Source of the DNA: Pelodera strongyloides
Taxonomy: Eukaryota; Nematoda; Chromadorea; Rhabditida; Rhabditidae
Length of the DNA: 64,000 bases
NCBI GenBank assembly: GCA_036852015.1
Contig: JAANDG010000135.1
Coordinates: forward strand, 62,001-126,000
Direction: 5' to 3'
Positions within the stretch are counted from its first letter, which is position 1, and each line of letters starts with the position of its first letter. Below the pieces are notes generated by a model. The model did not search any database and was not told where the DNA came from. It saw only the letters and a list, made by a program, of their open reading frames with translations. Shown here in pieces: positions 1 through 10,900 of the stretch. The position numbers and the translations under genes are program-made.

Positions 1-1839
1 CGAAACTTGTCGCTCTTTATGATACGTTCCTGATTTTCACCATACCTAATATTCTAATCCTCAACGAGTTTATGCCATGTTTGGGAATGTTGTCAAATCA
101 TTGCTACAAGCTCTCTACACATGCTCAAATATGTTTTGGTATACAACACAAATGGCGATGCTACTCACTCGACCGTATAACATTGAACCCCCGCGTTAAA
201 TTTTAATAAAATTATCATTTTAAGATTATTAAACAGTTTATGATACCATGCTATCCATCCGTTCGTATGCTTGATCAACCTTGGTTTTCACAACTACAAT
301 CTTGGCCTTTGGCACGTATTGTTTGCACTTCGGAACGTACTGAAGTTACAGTAAATTGAAAGATGGGGAGGTAGTGCGTAAGTTTTACACTGGCTTGTTT
401 CGGATACATTGATGAACTTATTTTAATGTCTTATTCTTAACTTATAACGAACATCTTCATAGGTTCGCGCTGCTTACGTACGCTCAAGATGTAAATTTTC
501 ACGGATATCTCATGGAAAATAAATAGGTGGTGAAAAGTAGAGGTTCATATGGGTCAAGTAGTCCACGTAGAAACAGAAAGTGCTGAGCAATTAAAGTGTT
601 TTAATAAGTAAGGACATAATTAACAAATGTAAACTTTAACAAACCCAGATTCCCATACCGTTTCTGTGAGTGTGTCCAATGTACAATCATCATAACAGAT
701 GATAACCGCGTCTGTATTTTCAATCTCTTCTGTGCGAGACTCCCAATCATCGTGGATTTCGATCAACTAAAATAATAGAAAGATTAATCTAGCATCAGAC
801 TAGGATCACGTCATCACAGGGAATAAATTAGGCCCGCAGCTCCAAATTTTGGCAGGTGATTTAGACTAATTTGCATATAATGCTTTACGGATCGGGAGGT
901 GATTTAGACTAATTTGCATATATAATGCTTTACGGATCGGGAGGTGCTTTAGACTAATCGTCCGCATATGGCGGGGTGTTGTATGCTATGCATCAAACTA
1001 GGATCACATGGACCAAGGTAAAGCAAGACTTATCATTATTGGTATAAAAAGGCACAATCGGACGCTGAGGCAATAATTATAATTTATGCAAACACAACTG
1101 TATAAGCGTTTACCGTAAACAAATATCTGGTTCCATCCACGTAATGCATCTTGGTTACCGTATCATCTTCAACCGGCGTATCATTAAATGCTTCATGTTT
1201 GAATGATTGCATTAATGAGGTTTTTCCCACTCCTAAAGTATACAGTAGGTTTATGAGAAAAGTGTATGCGTGGTAGATACTGTAGATACCATCATGATTA
1301 ATGCAGTCGACAACATCTGAGTTATGGGCATTTCAAATACTGAACAACTATTGCTAGTTTCTTCTGAAAAACAAAAATGTTCACATCCAAATCTGTGAAA
1401 CGCAAATGATATTTATTGAAGTGTATGTCCAAGTTACACACTTCAAAATACTTTAAAACTATTTTTATACTTTGATGCTATGCTATAGAGATCTCAAGAG
1501 TGCATAGACACAGACACCACACTAAAAACTATCACTGAATCGCTGTTTGCTTGCAATGCAAAATGAGCTTATCATGGCCAGACAACTGTTTTCTAATATT
1601 GAGAGTGGTTTTTGATTTTGATACTCTCTGTCGCAGGTCTAGCATTGTCTATAAACCTTTCCATCTGGTGTAAATTAAGGATGTGTATTTATTATAAAAA
1701 AGTTTGCCAGCCCCTTTCCCCCCAATTAGGACGTTAAACTTTAATAATAAAATTGTTTTAAATATAAAATAAACTAACCTTTATCCCCAATAATCACAAT
1801 TTTCGCCCTCGTAATTTCCAATTTTGCCGTGTGGATCAT
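1..1839 (-). CDS. Divergent Ras-superfamily small GTPase (partial, runs off left edge)
   Basis: Five exons join in phase: 1839-1779, 1232-1114, 766-659, 339-247 and 53-1, with the 3' end outside the window. The start is the first ATG of the conserved frame. About 145 residues are visible. The exon 1/2 junction rebuilds a P-loop, GDKGVGKTSLM (G1), preceded by the hydrophobic strand KIVIIG. Exon 4 carries a G4-like motif, VVVKTKVDQ, with TKxD in place of NKxD as in Rho-type proteins. A strand VDGTRYLFT matches the usual beta strand before switch II. At the DxxGQ (G3) position the model reads IEIHDDWESR, so the catalytic glycine and glutamine are not there. Family knowledge: such proteins are membrane-linked GTP switches. 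Loss of G3 suggests altered or absent hydrolysis, which is inference. Subfamily is not assigned. The gene is divergent from the nitrilase gene. Confidence 0.72.
854..958. repeat. 2.4-copy tandem duplication, about 44-bp unit
   Basis: A unit containing GATTTAGACTAATTTGCATA and ending GGATCGGGAGGT occurs at 854-896 and 897-941, with a truncated third copy to about 958. It lies in the GTPase intron 767-1113. The copies differ by one TA dinucleotide. Confidence 0.85.
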
Positions 1840-2096
1840 TTTCTTTTATTTAAATAGAGAAGGGAGAAAAAGAAAGAGGAAAATCGATAGAAATTGAAGG
1901 ATTTTTATAATAGGCTTCGTTCATTCTAATACTAATTCTTCCCATGCAAATGATCTGGAAATACGATTTTGAGGACGAAGATACGTTTTATAAGAGATTA
2001 ATCCGATCAAAAGGATCAAAAACACGTAATAAGACTTGGAAGAGTATTACATCTCTTTTGGAAGTTACCCAGTTATCCAATTATTTTTGCTATTAA

Positions 2097-2403
2097 AGCG
2101 AAATGCCGGCCGGTTTTTGGAACGCATTGCATACACCTGAAGTAATATTCACCACTCCGATTCCCTCGGCGAAATATTCCCTGGGGACAGAAAATAGCAC
2201 TCTAATGTGAGACACGCAGAGAAAAAGACGGGGAATTCCCCATGGGGAATTGAGTGGTGAATAGGGCCTCTGCTTTATTATGCAGCTTATGTAAATGAAC
2301 ATAAATTAAAATAAAACTAGACCCCAATTCGACCCCGCTTTGCATAAACGCATATGAATGCAAGCGCTTGAGACGCGTTTCAAAACCCGGCCGGTATTTC
2401 GCT
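2097..2403. mobile_element. Family A MITE (TTAA type), interrupted
   Basis: Left terminal repeat AGCGAAATGCCGGCCGG follows TTAA at 2093-2096. The right end is its inverse, ending TTTCGCT. The interior has the family's TGCATAAGCTGCATAA-like and TTTATGTTCA words. It is longer than other copies (about 160-185 bp) because another element is inserted inside it. Confidence 0.88.
2138..2270. mobile_element. Family B element nested in the family A MITE
   Basis: A palindromic element with ends resembling GAGGCCATATTCACCACTCC and the inverse GAGTGGTGAATAGGGCCTC. Its interior closely matches the copy at 62478-62613, including GTGAGACACGCAGAG and GGGGAATTCCCCATGGGG. It splits the family A repeat between its left arm and its TTATGCAGC core. 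Confidence 0.85.
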
Positions 2404-3420
2404 TTTCGCTAATATTTCATCATGACACATTTGATATGCTATAAGTAGTGTGTAAAATTATGGGAAAGAGATGTGGTAATCAAGCAATCTATTATAACAA
2501 ACATCAAGCATTATGTCGCACAAAACAAATTTTACGTTATCTATCGAAGTTGGGCACTTGGAGAAACTATTGGTAGCTGAAATTGATAAGCCATACTTGC
2601 AGGAAAATTGTCAAACATTTCAATTTTCTTTAAATATAGAATTAGAAGTAAGTGCAGTATTATCCTCTAATCTTTTCTATTTCTGTCCATAGTGATAAAG
2701 GATAAAGTTCTTTTGCTGAAGTCCGTCTAGCAGATCATATTATACTCATAGACTATAATTTCGCATAACAATATCAATATCAATATCATCAATGTATGAC
2801 AATGAATCTCAAACAGTCTCGACACAAATTATCAGTTAGTGGCAGACATTTTCAGACTGTAGTTTATAGTCTGTTTTAGTGATAAACCTGACTTTTGTCC
2901 TTTATCATCAGTTTCCACAAGAGAAATACTAATTCACACGTACGATTTCTCATTTGTTATAACAAAATTTAAGGAGCATGTTTGCTGAATATACAGAAAA
3001 CACTTTACTTTAATAATTTAGATTGTGCACAAGATATTAGTTACGATGACAATTTGTTAGTTTAAATATAAGAAGAATAAAATAGTTGATTCGCTTTGAT
3101 GCACTTTCAGTTAGCTCCTCTTGTAGAAATACGAAGAATTTGATCATGTTAGAAAAACTTTAATAATATAAAATAAATTGTTATAATATTATAATTTATT
3201 AATATAAATGTAGTGACGAATGAAAGGGTTATGTTATAGGTTCGTTTATTTGCTTCAATATGTGCAGATATTTACAATTAGTTCCTATTCAATACACCTA
3301 CATTTTTATCTATGCGTCTTTATGGAGTGTATCATTATGTCGATTATTATCATAATTCAATTAAGCAACTTATTCATGCTTGTCACGTCAGCATCACCTT
3401 TGCATATTTAATTTGTTTTG

Positions 3421-3426
3421 TTGCAG
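3421..3426 (+). promoter_or_regulatory. Probable spliced-leader trans-splice acceptor of the nitrilase gene
   Basis: TTGCAG immediately precedes the nitrilase ATG, behind a T-rich tract (TTTGTTTTG). A 3' splice site with no recognisable upstream exon directly before a start codon is typical of nematode SL trans-splicing. A cis-spliced 5' UTR intron is the alternative. Confidence 0.55.
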
Positions 3427-6400
3427 ATGACCGTGGTTCGTGTGGCCGTTGCACAAGTTGGTACAATTCTATATGACACTCCGGCTACCGTAGATCTACT
3501 AGAGAAGAAAGCACGCGACGCGGCTGAGAATGGGGCAAAATTGGTCCTTTTCCCAGGTAGGTCCTTTTATCGTCTATTTTCGCGTGGTAGAAAATAGATT
3601 TTTGAAAAACTATTAGTGAATCAACCAAAATAGCAATCAAAAAGACATTTGCTAAAAGACGTCTGCGAGAATCGAGCGCTACAATACTACAGTGGTAGGC
3701 ATTCGTAAGACATAATAATTTATAGGTTTTATTTTTTTACAATTTACTGTAGTCATTGTAAATTGTAACTATTCTCATTGTAACTATTCTAATTTATTTT
3801 TAGAAGCGTTTATTGGCGGATACCCTAAATTGGAATCATTTGGATGTGTTTTGGGAAGGCGAACACAAGAGGGAAGAGAGGAATTTAAAAAGTGCGAAAT
3901 TTTTTTTATTGATTTTGTTCAGTTTTGTTTTGTTACAGTAATTATTGCTCAATGCTCAACGGACCAAATTATCATCTAAAAACTAAAAGAATATAATCTC
4001 TTTCTTACACGGTGATGTATTGTAAACGGGGTTGCAGTAGTAAATAAAAATAATATGCAGTAATATCTTATTGTAGGTTTAAATTGTAGGTACTATGAAT
4101 CAGCCATAGAAGAGCGCGGGGCTGAAAGTATTCGGATTTCGGATCTCGCAAAAGAACTCGACATTCATATAGTGACTGGAGCCGTGGAAAGAGAGGGCGG
4201 AACCCTGTATTGCACGGTACGTATTTATTTATAGTTGCCATTATTGTTATTGTTATTACCATATATTGTTATTTTCTATTATTCAATTGGGCTAGATGGG
4301 TTTGTATCGATTTTCTCATCAACTACATTTCAGCTTGCCGTGTTCCCAATTTTCTTCGTCTTAGCCTATTGTAATAATATTTATTACGTACACAAAAATG
4401 TGTATATTAAATAAATAAATAAATCTTTTTACGCTTCAAGGGCGTGCACCTTTATTCGAAGTATTCACCTTTATTGAGGAATGACATTTCTCGCACTAGC
4501 GCAACATCATATAAACATTTAGCGATATTTTATTTTTTATTAACTGAATAATTTCAGGTGTTCTTCTTTGGCCCTTCCGGTTATCTCGGAAAGCATCGTA
4601 AACTCCTTCCCACTGCTTTGGAACGTTGTGTCTGGGGGAATGGAGATGGGTCCACTATGCCCGTGATCCCCACTTCTGTGGGTAAAATGGGTGCCGCAAT
4701 CTGCTGGGAGAACTATATGCCACTTTATAGGACACATCTATATAGTAAAGGTATGTGACACAACATACAATGAGAACGTATGGCATGCGTACAGAAAGAT
4801 AATTACATAATTGTGGATATTTGTTGCGTGAGGCCAGTTCGTTAGTGCTCAACACCGCACACCTTGACTTATTGGCAATCTTCCGATGGGCCGAAACAAC
4901 AAGTGCCCCCTTCGCGGCGCCGCAACGAGAAACAATTACCCCGTACGCGGCGCTGCAACGAGAAACCATTTTACCCCGCTCGCGGCGCTGCAACGAGAAA
5001 CCATTTTACCCCGCGACGCGGCGCCGCAACGAGAAACAATCTTACCCCGATCGCGGCGCAGCGCCGCAACGAGAAACAAATACCCCGTTCGTGGCGCCGC
5101 AACGAGAAACAATTACCCCGCGCCACGAGAAACAATACCCCCCGTCCGTGGCGCCGCAACGAGAAACAATTACCCCGTTCGCGGCGCCGCAACAAGAAAC
5201 AATTACCCCCGTTCGCGGCTCCGTAACGAGAAACAATTTTACCCCGTTCGCGGCGCCGCATGAAACAATTACCCCCGTTCGCGGCGCCGCAACGAGAAAC
5301 AATTTTACCCCATTCGCGGCTCACAGCCCAATTGCCCACGACCAAACCGCAAAATGTGTACATTGTATGAAATCAACTAAAGCAGACACATGAACTGTCT
5401 CGTGTTTATATACGCAATAATATCTTTTCATTGAAACGTATTTCGGCTAGTTTTTTTTAGGTATTGAGCTTTATCTCGCTCCTACAGTAGATGATCGAGA
5501 TGTGTGGCTGCCCACGATGCAGACAATTGCATTAGAAGGAAGGTGATAATTGTAATTATTGTGGATACAGTACTTCTTGAGCATGCCATTGGTTAATTAC
5601 CGTAATTACGCAGATAAAGAAAGCTGTCGACAAAAAGGTATATTATGTTGGGTTGCGTAAGTATACTTTTGCAGATGTTTCGTAATCTCAGCAGTTCAAT
5701 TCCTGAAAGGAAATAACTACCCAGAAGGTCACAATATACGCGTGCAGAATGGAGATGAACAGGTGAAAATCTTCATCGATCTATAATTATAGTGTATATT
5801 ATCAACACTGTCTGGCTTACTCCTCAACTAACTAAGCAACCTAATTTTTATTTTGTCGCATGCTTTCAGTGCTTCTAGTCTTGTGAATCACTCTTTAGAA
5901 TACTGTAATGCGTATATCTTCCAGTTGGCACTTGGTACCCTGTAGCGCAGCAACCGTGCACCCTCCAAAAGTATATTCAAAGAGTAACCACGCAGAGTTT
6001 CAGGCTCACAATCTACGCAATAGCATTCTCGTTGAAATGATTTCCTATATTTAGGTGCTGATCCGCGGTGGTTCTTGTGTTGTTGACCCTTTAGGGACAG
6101 TACTCGTTCAACCAACATTCAATGTCGAACAAACATTTTATGCAGATTTGGACTTGGATCAGGTAATTAATTTTAAATATGATTTAGTGAAAATAAATTG
6201 TAGTCCAAAGTCCATACTGGAATTGGGCCCTAGCGTGTCAGCGGCGTGGAAACGGCGGGCAGTATGTGCAGACCATTTCTCATGCACGCGGCGTGAGAGT
6301 TACTAATACAAAGTATGTACTCCAACTGAATCCTGAAAAGCGAGTAATTCAGATCACACGTGGTAAATTCGATTTGGATGTCGTTGGACACTACGCCCGA

Positions 6401-6466
6401 CCAGATGTTTTCCAACTTCATGTCAATACATCGTCCAGGACCACAACGGTGTACAAGGAGGAATGA
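3427..6466 (+). CDS. nit-1: Branch-1 nitrilase (C-N hydrolase), 309 aa
   Basis: Eight exons: 3427-3556, 3804-3891, 4090-4216, 4558-4750, 5461-5542, 5675-5762, 6055-6162 and 6353-6466, all in phase with GT-AG introns. The Glu-Lys-Cys triad is complete: E44 in [11 protein letters not shown]130 in HRKLLPT and C164 in [13 protein letters not shown]. The last motif is the signature of plant and microbial aliphatic nitrilases and cyanide hydratases (branch 1), not of animal Nit1/Nit2. Length is about that of C. elegans NIT-1. No signal peptide is seen, so it is probably cytosolic. Family reaction: nitrile to carboxylate plus ammonia. The E44 codon is split by intron 1. Exon 7 reads open past its donor, but the C-terminal frame only resumes at exon 8, which holds the conserved [20 protein letters not shown]. 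Intron 4 holds a minisatellite. Confidence 0.93.
4905..5320. repeat. GC-rich minisatellite in nitrilase intron 4
   Basis: About 13 degenerate copies of a 28-38 bp unit: GGCGCCGCAACGAGAAACAA followed by TTACCCCGTTC. Each has a GGCGCCGC-type palindromic core. The array fills most of intron 4751-5460. It creates long overlapping frames on both strands (for example 4821-5393) that are artefacts of the repeat. Confidence 0.92.
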
Positions 6467-6468
6467 CT

Positions 6469-6482
6469 AACAATAAAATAAA
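6469..6482 (+). terminator. Poly(A) signal of the nitrilase gene
   Basis: Overlapping AATAAA hexamers (CAATAAAATAAAGC) lie just after the TGA at 6464-6466, the expected spacing for a nematode 3' UTR. Confidence 0.6.
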
Positions 6483-6489
6483 GCATACT

Positions 6490-7939
6490 ATCCGGCTGGT
6501 CTTATGAATAGGTCAAACAACCCACCCAGCGGTTTCAATTACAGGCATGGCTTTTAGCTTTTACTATCTAAAAAGTAGCATAGGTACAAATTGTATTTAG
6601 TGCCTGAAAAGTAGCATACATACACAATTAACAATGAAGAGAGTTGGTTCCTGGTAATTTTTTTCAGACATTGATACAGATCGCATTACCTTTATGACGA
6701 AGGCTTAGTACTGTTTGGCACAGGGGGTCACAGTGTCACTTCTTACATAAATCGTCCATCCGCATCTGGGCCGTGCCCTTTGCTCAACTAAGAAAGTTGG
6801 TAGAATTGGACCATTTCCAATGTCCCAGTTTGGTAACCGAATTTATATCATACACATACTCTTACTCACCACACCACTAAACTTACACTACCCAACTCTA
6901 CATATAATTAAAGCAAGATCAACAAAAAACAACATTCATTCAATGCCAACAAACAACAACGCAGCTAACATATGTAGGCTAAGCAGTAGCAAACGAAAAG
7001 TATAAATATAGGATAGGTAATACAATAGGGCCCATTGTCTACGCCAACGACCAACCTTACGAACGAAAAAATGGGGTCCATGAGCTGCACAACGGCCGGA
7101 TTTTGAAAAATATATAAGAGACCGAATTCAATCATTTGCATACGACATATCGGAATGCACTTGGCTTGCAGACCTTTCAAAAACCGGCCGCCATATCGCT
7201 TGAAACGTAACCGCTAACGAACTAGACACTATCTATATATGCAATTCTAAACAATTCTCTAGGCATACAATTCTAAAATAACAAAAACTAACCTAGCTAC
7301 ATGGTCTAACTGGAAGGATGTGTATTCTAAAACAATAATATAAAACAAACTCCAAATAACAGTAAATGTATATACAATACACGAAGAACACCGGAATAAG
7401 AATACTAGTCAAACTAGAAATGAAGGCTAGACTACTACAAATGAAACTCGAACTTGAAACTAACAAAACGGTAGAATGGTCGAAACTCGAAACTATATTA
7501 GATACATATTAATTAACCAAAACACTTCACTGTTGGTAACCAACCTAACAACCACACAGACTATAATTACATTACACATGAGCAACTGAATACCACGCAC
7601 CAAATATGAGAACCGCCAGGATAATCAACCCGCATTGAATATTGCGATAGAACGGAAACCAACAGAAAACAACAACACGAAAATAAATGAAATTTGCAAA
7701 TTCGGATAAGTAAAAGAAGGACCTGGAACAGACAAACCTATACCCCTAAAACCACCATTTCACATGATACGTTATAACGTTAGTAACCAAATAATACTTC
7801 TATACTGCCGTCTGTATGTTAGACAAAGATCAAGAAAATTTACAAGCTCCATAGCCTATAAGCATATATACTGAACTAAAGGCGTAACAAAAAATTATAT
7901 TCTTCACCTAAGGTAGGTTCGCATCTTTGCATCCGACAT
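6490..7939. other. Convergent intergenic region
   Basis: This lies between the 3' ends of the nitrilase (+) and cyclin (-) genes. No supported gene is seen. A degenerate family A element sits at about 7092-7204, with GGCCGGATTTTGAAA at left and TTTCAAAAACCGGCCG at right. The rest is A-rich on the plus strand without coding signal. Confidence 0.5.
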
Positions 7940-10900
7940 CTACCCACTGAGTGCACTCCAACACTGTTTCAACCATTTGGGAACTCGGAATTCCTCGGGT
8001 ACAACTGGCAGATGAGCCAAAGGACACTGTGGATTTTGGGCCTGAAAGAAGGAAAGAATACACAACGACACAGAGTAGTATCCAGTTTTCCAGGCAATAA
8101 GTTCGCAAACGCTTAAATAGGAACGTTCTACTAGTTCTACATATATAGATTGCTCGAACTTCTGGCCGTTTTTAATAAGATATGCTAGCTAGGTTGAATG
8201 TTGCACAACTCATAAGGAAACACAAGAGAACACTATGCTACAATGTTCGAAAGTCGAAAATCGCAAGAAAAATGTAAGAGTGGGGCCACAAAGCTCCGAA
8301 TTCAGAATACGATAAAATACGAACCAGAAGAAATAGTCGGAGTACATCCAGCATAGTGGGTCGATTTGCCCGGGGCAGAATTCCCGTCTTTGAATGGAGA
8401 AGGGCTTCCACTCCATGGAGAACCACAGAACAATCCACACTCTACAAAATTACTCATAACAATAATTCAAACTATCTAAAATTTCACCAATCAATATCTG
8501 CCACTAACAACGAAGAATACAGAGAAAATGAATTAAAAAATGGAAAAGAATTAAAAAAAAAAAATCATATAAAAACGCCAACCATAGTCTGTTGCGTCCT
8601 CTGTAGTATATGAGCAATGACAACACATGCATGGGCAGTAAGAGGACCTTTGATGTCGCGGAACGCTTCCCAGAAAAGACACAGTTTTGTGAAGAACTGA
8701 AATAGGGGAATATCAAAATTAAAGTGAAATACTTTGAAACGCACCGTGTACAACTAAATTTCTATGTAGTTATGCTAATTTGCTCTAATTTAACTCGATT
8801 TTTTTGTCTAGTTTATGTTCAATTGCATACGCAGCATAAGAATACTGTACTGGTCAACTCGGTGTGTTTCAAAAAAAAAGCAGGCATTTCGCTTTAAGCG
8901 ACCCACAAAAATGTAAGGTAAAAATGAGACATTTTCAAACGGAGCGCAAAAAAGGAGAATAAACAAATCAATACAAGTATACAAATAGTTCAGTCAAAAT
9001 CCATAAGTACAGCCAGCTAGATCGGGAAAGTTATATATGGCACATAAACCGTTGTAGTTAAAAAGATAAAGTACAAAGTAACTACATAACTTTAATAATA
9101 TCACTTACATGAGCCAATTTGATCTGTTTCTCATCACTCCCTGTCAAAACCAACAAATAATTGGCGTACGTGAAAGGGGTGGCCAGTTCCAAACGGAAGC
9201 TAAAAAGGTGGATTGATATCACTGAAATTTCTGAATATAAATCTGAATCTCGGACCCACCCCAAACCCCATTCAAATGTTGCGTGTCATTTGTCATTCTG
9301 AAATCAGCCCTACACTACAAGTTTACTTTCGATTAGCAGTTCCAGATGAAACATATGATTATTCAAGATACCAATTTAAAAGGGTGGGCTAACAAAGGGC
9401 TTAAATGTGTGTCACTAACTTGAGTGTCATAAGAATGGGCCACTCGAAAGAGGCCAATCGGGACGAGACATCATCACACAACTGATAACGACCGTATCGG
9501 GCAACTTGCGAGAAACGGAGCGCCTCAAATCCTTCCATTTTTCTGAAAGTCACCATGTTTCAAATACGTTTTCGCAGCTCGTGGTTGGTATTTACGTACA
9601 ACTCTCCTCTCTAACTAACGTTATGCATAGATTTTTAAGTTCTAAAATGACTTCATAAATACAAGCATGTGCAACAGATTCAATTTAAATAATATTAAAA
9701 AAAGCCAACGTTGCAAGTATCAAGCAAATGGCTGCCATTGATGAAAGTCCCTGTACGGAATCGACGAGAAGACGTCCGAGAGAAAGATCCAGAAGGTAGA
9801 CGGCCAGGTGCATTATCTCCTAAACAGTTGACAAGGTGACCACATTTACTGGATGAAGATGAGTTGCGCAGGGTGGGAAGGTAGTATTACCGTATACTTA
9901 AACTACAAACTACAACATAATGGAAGATACCATACGATGTGTGAATAAGGTCCGTTACTGCCAGGGACGGCATTATCTAATTAAAAATGTAACAGAAGAG
10001 ACGCCAGTCGGTGAAGCTAAGTGTCATGTTTGTAGCTGTTATAAAATTACTGTCAATACCGCCAAACGACATTATATCCTCCTTTAATGTGTTCACAAAT
10101 CTGCTGGCCATGCTAAAAGCTCAACAACAATAATAATAATAATAATAATAAAAGATAATTACCAAGTCCAGTTTTGCTTCCACTGAAACCTGCACCAGTT
10201 TCAAAACGATCCTGCGACGATCATCCGTCGAAACCTAAAACAAAATTCAGTTGAATGTTGTAAGCTCCACTCGAGCTCATACAATGCTTAGAACTTACTA
10301 GATTTTCTACATTTTTTACAACTCCTCATCGCAATGATAGGAAATCAAAAACGGCTCATATCCGACAGCAATGAGGTAAAGATAAAACAACTCACCCCTT
10401 GATTTTGCATAAACGAGGGCGCAATCGGTCGTAGTAGTTCTCGCTTGACAAGGTTTTCATAGACCTGCACAAAACACCAATGTTTCACTTTGCAATTAAA
10501 TAAGTTGTCAAGTTAGTGGAAGCGTTAATACGGGCAACAAGTAAAATAATTTGAACCAATACTTACAGAGGGTGCAAACTCTCCGATGCATAATATTCTG
10601 CTGCCCAGGTCGAACATGATACCATCAATGACCGGGGGAGTCCACATGGAAGTGGGAGCATAGACAATTTGAGGGGCAACGGGCACATTGAAGAACGACG
10701 AATGGAGAGACGAAGATCCACTGTTAAATGCACGATACATTTTGAAAAAGCTGTTTCCACACAAGAAAAGAAATTAGACTTAGTCATGGAGCTATACTAC
10801 CCTGTGCTTAATGTTAGGTTGTTCCCCAATAAACCTGACACCAAAACAATAAATTGCATGTGACTACACGTGAGTGCACCACCTAGCAGGGTATAAATTC

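Noticed and set aside
4821..5393. 190-aa plus-strand frame and overlapping frames on both strands
   Set aside because: They are created by the minisatellite in nitrilase intron 4; all frames are open because the unit lacks stops.
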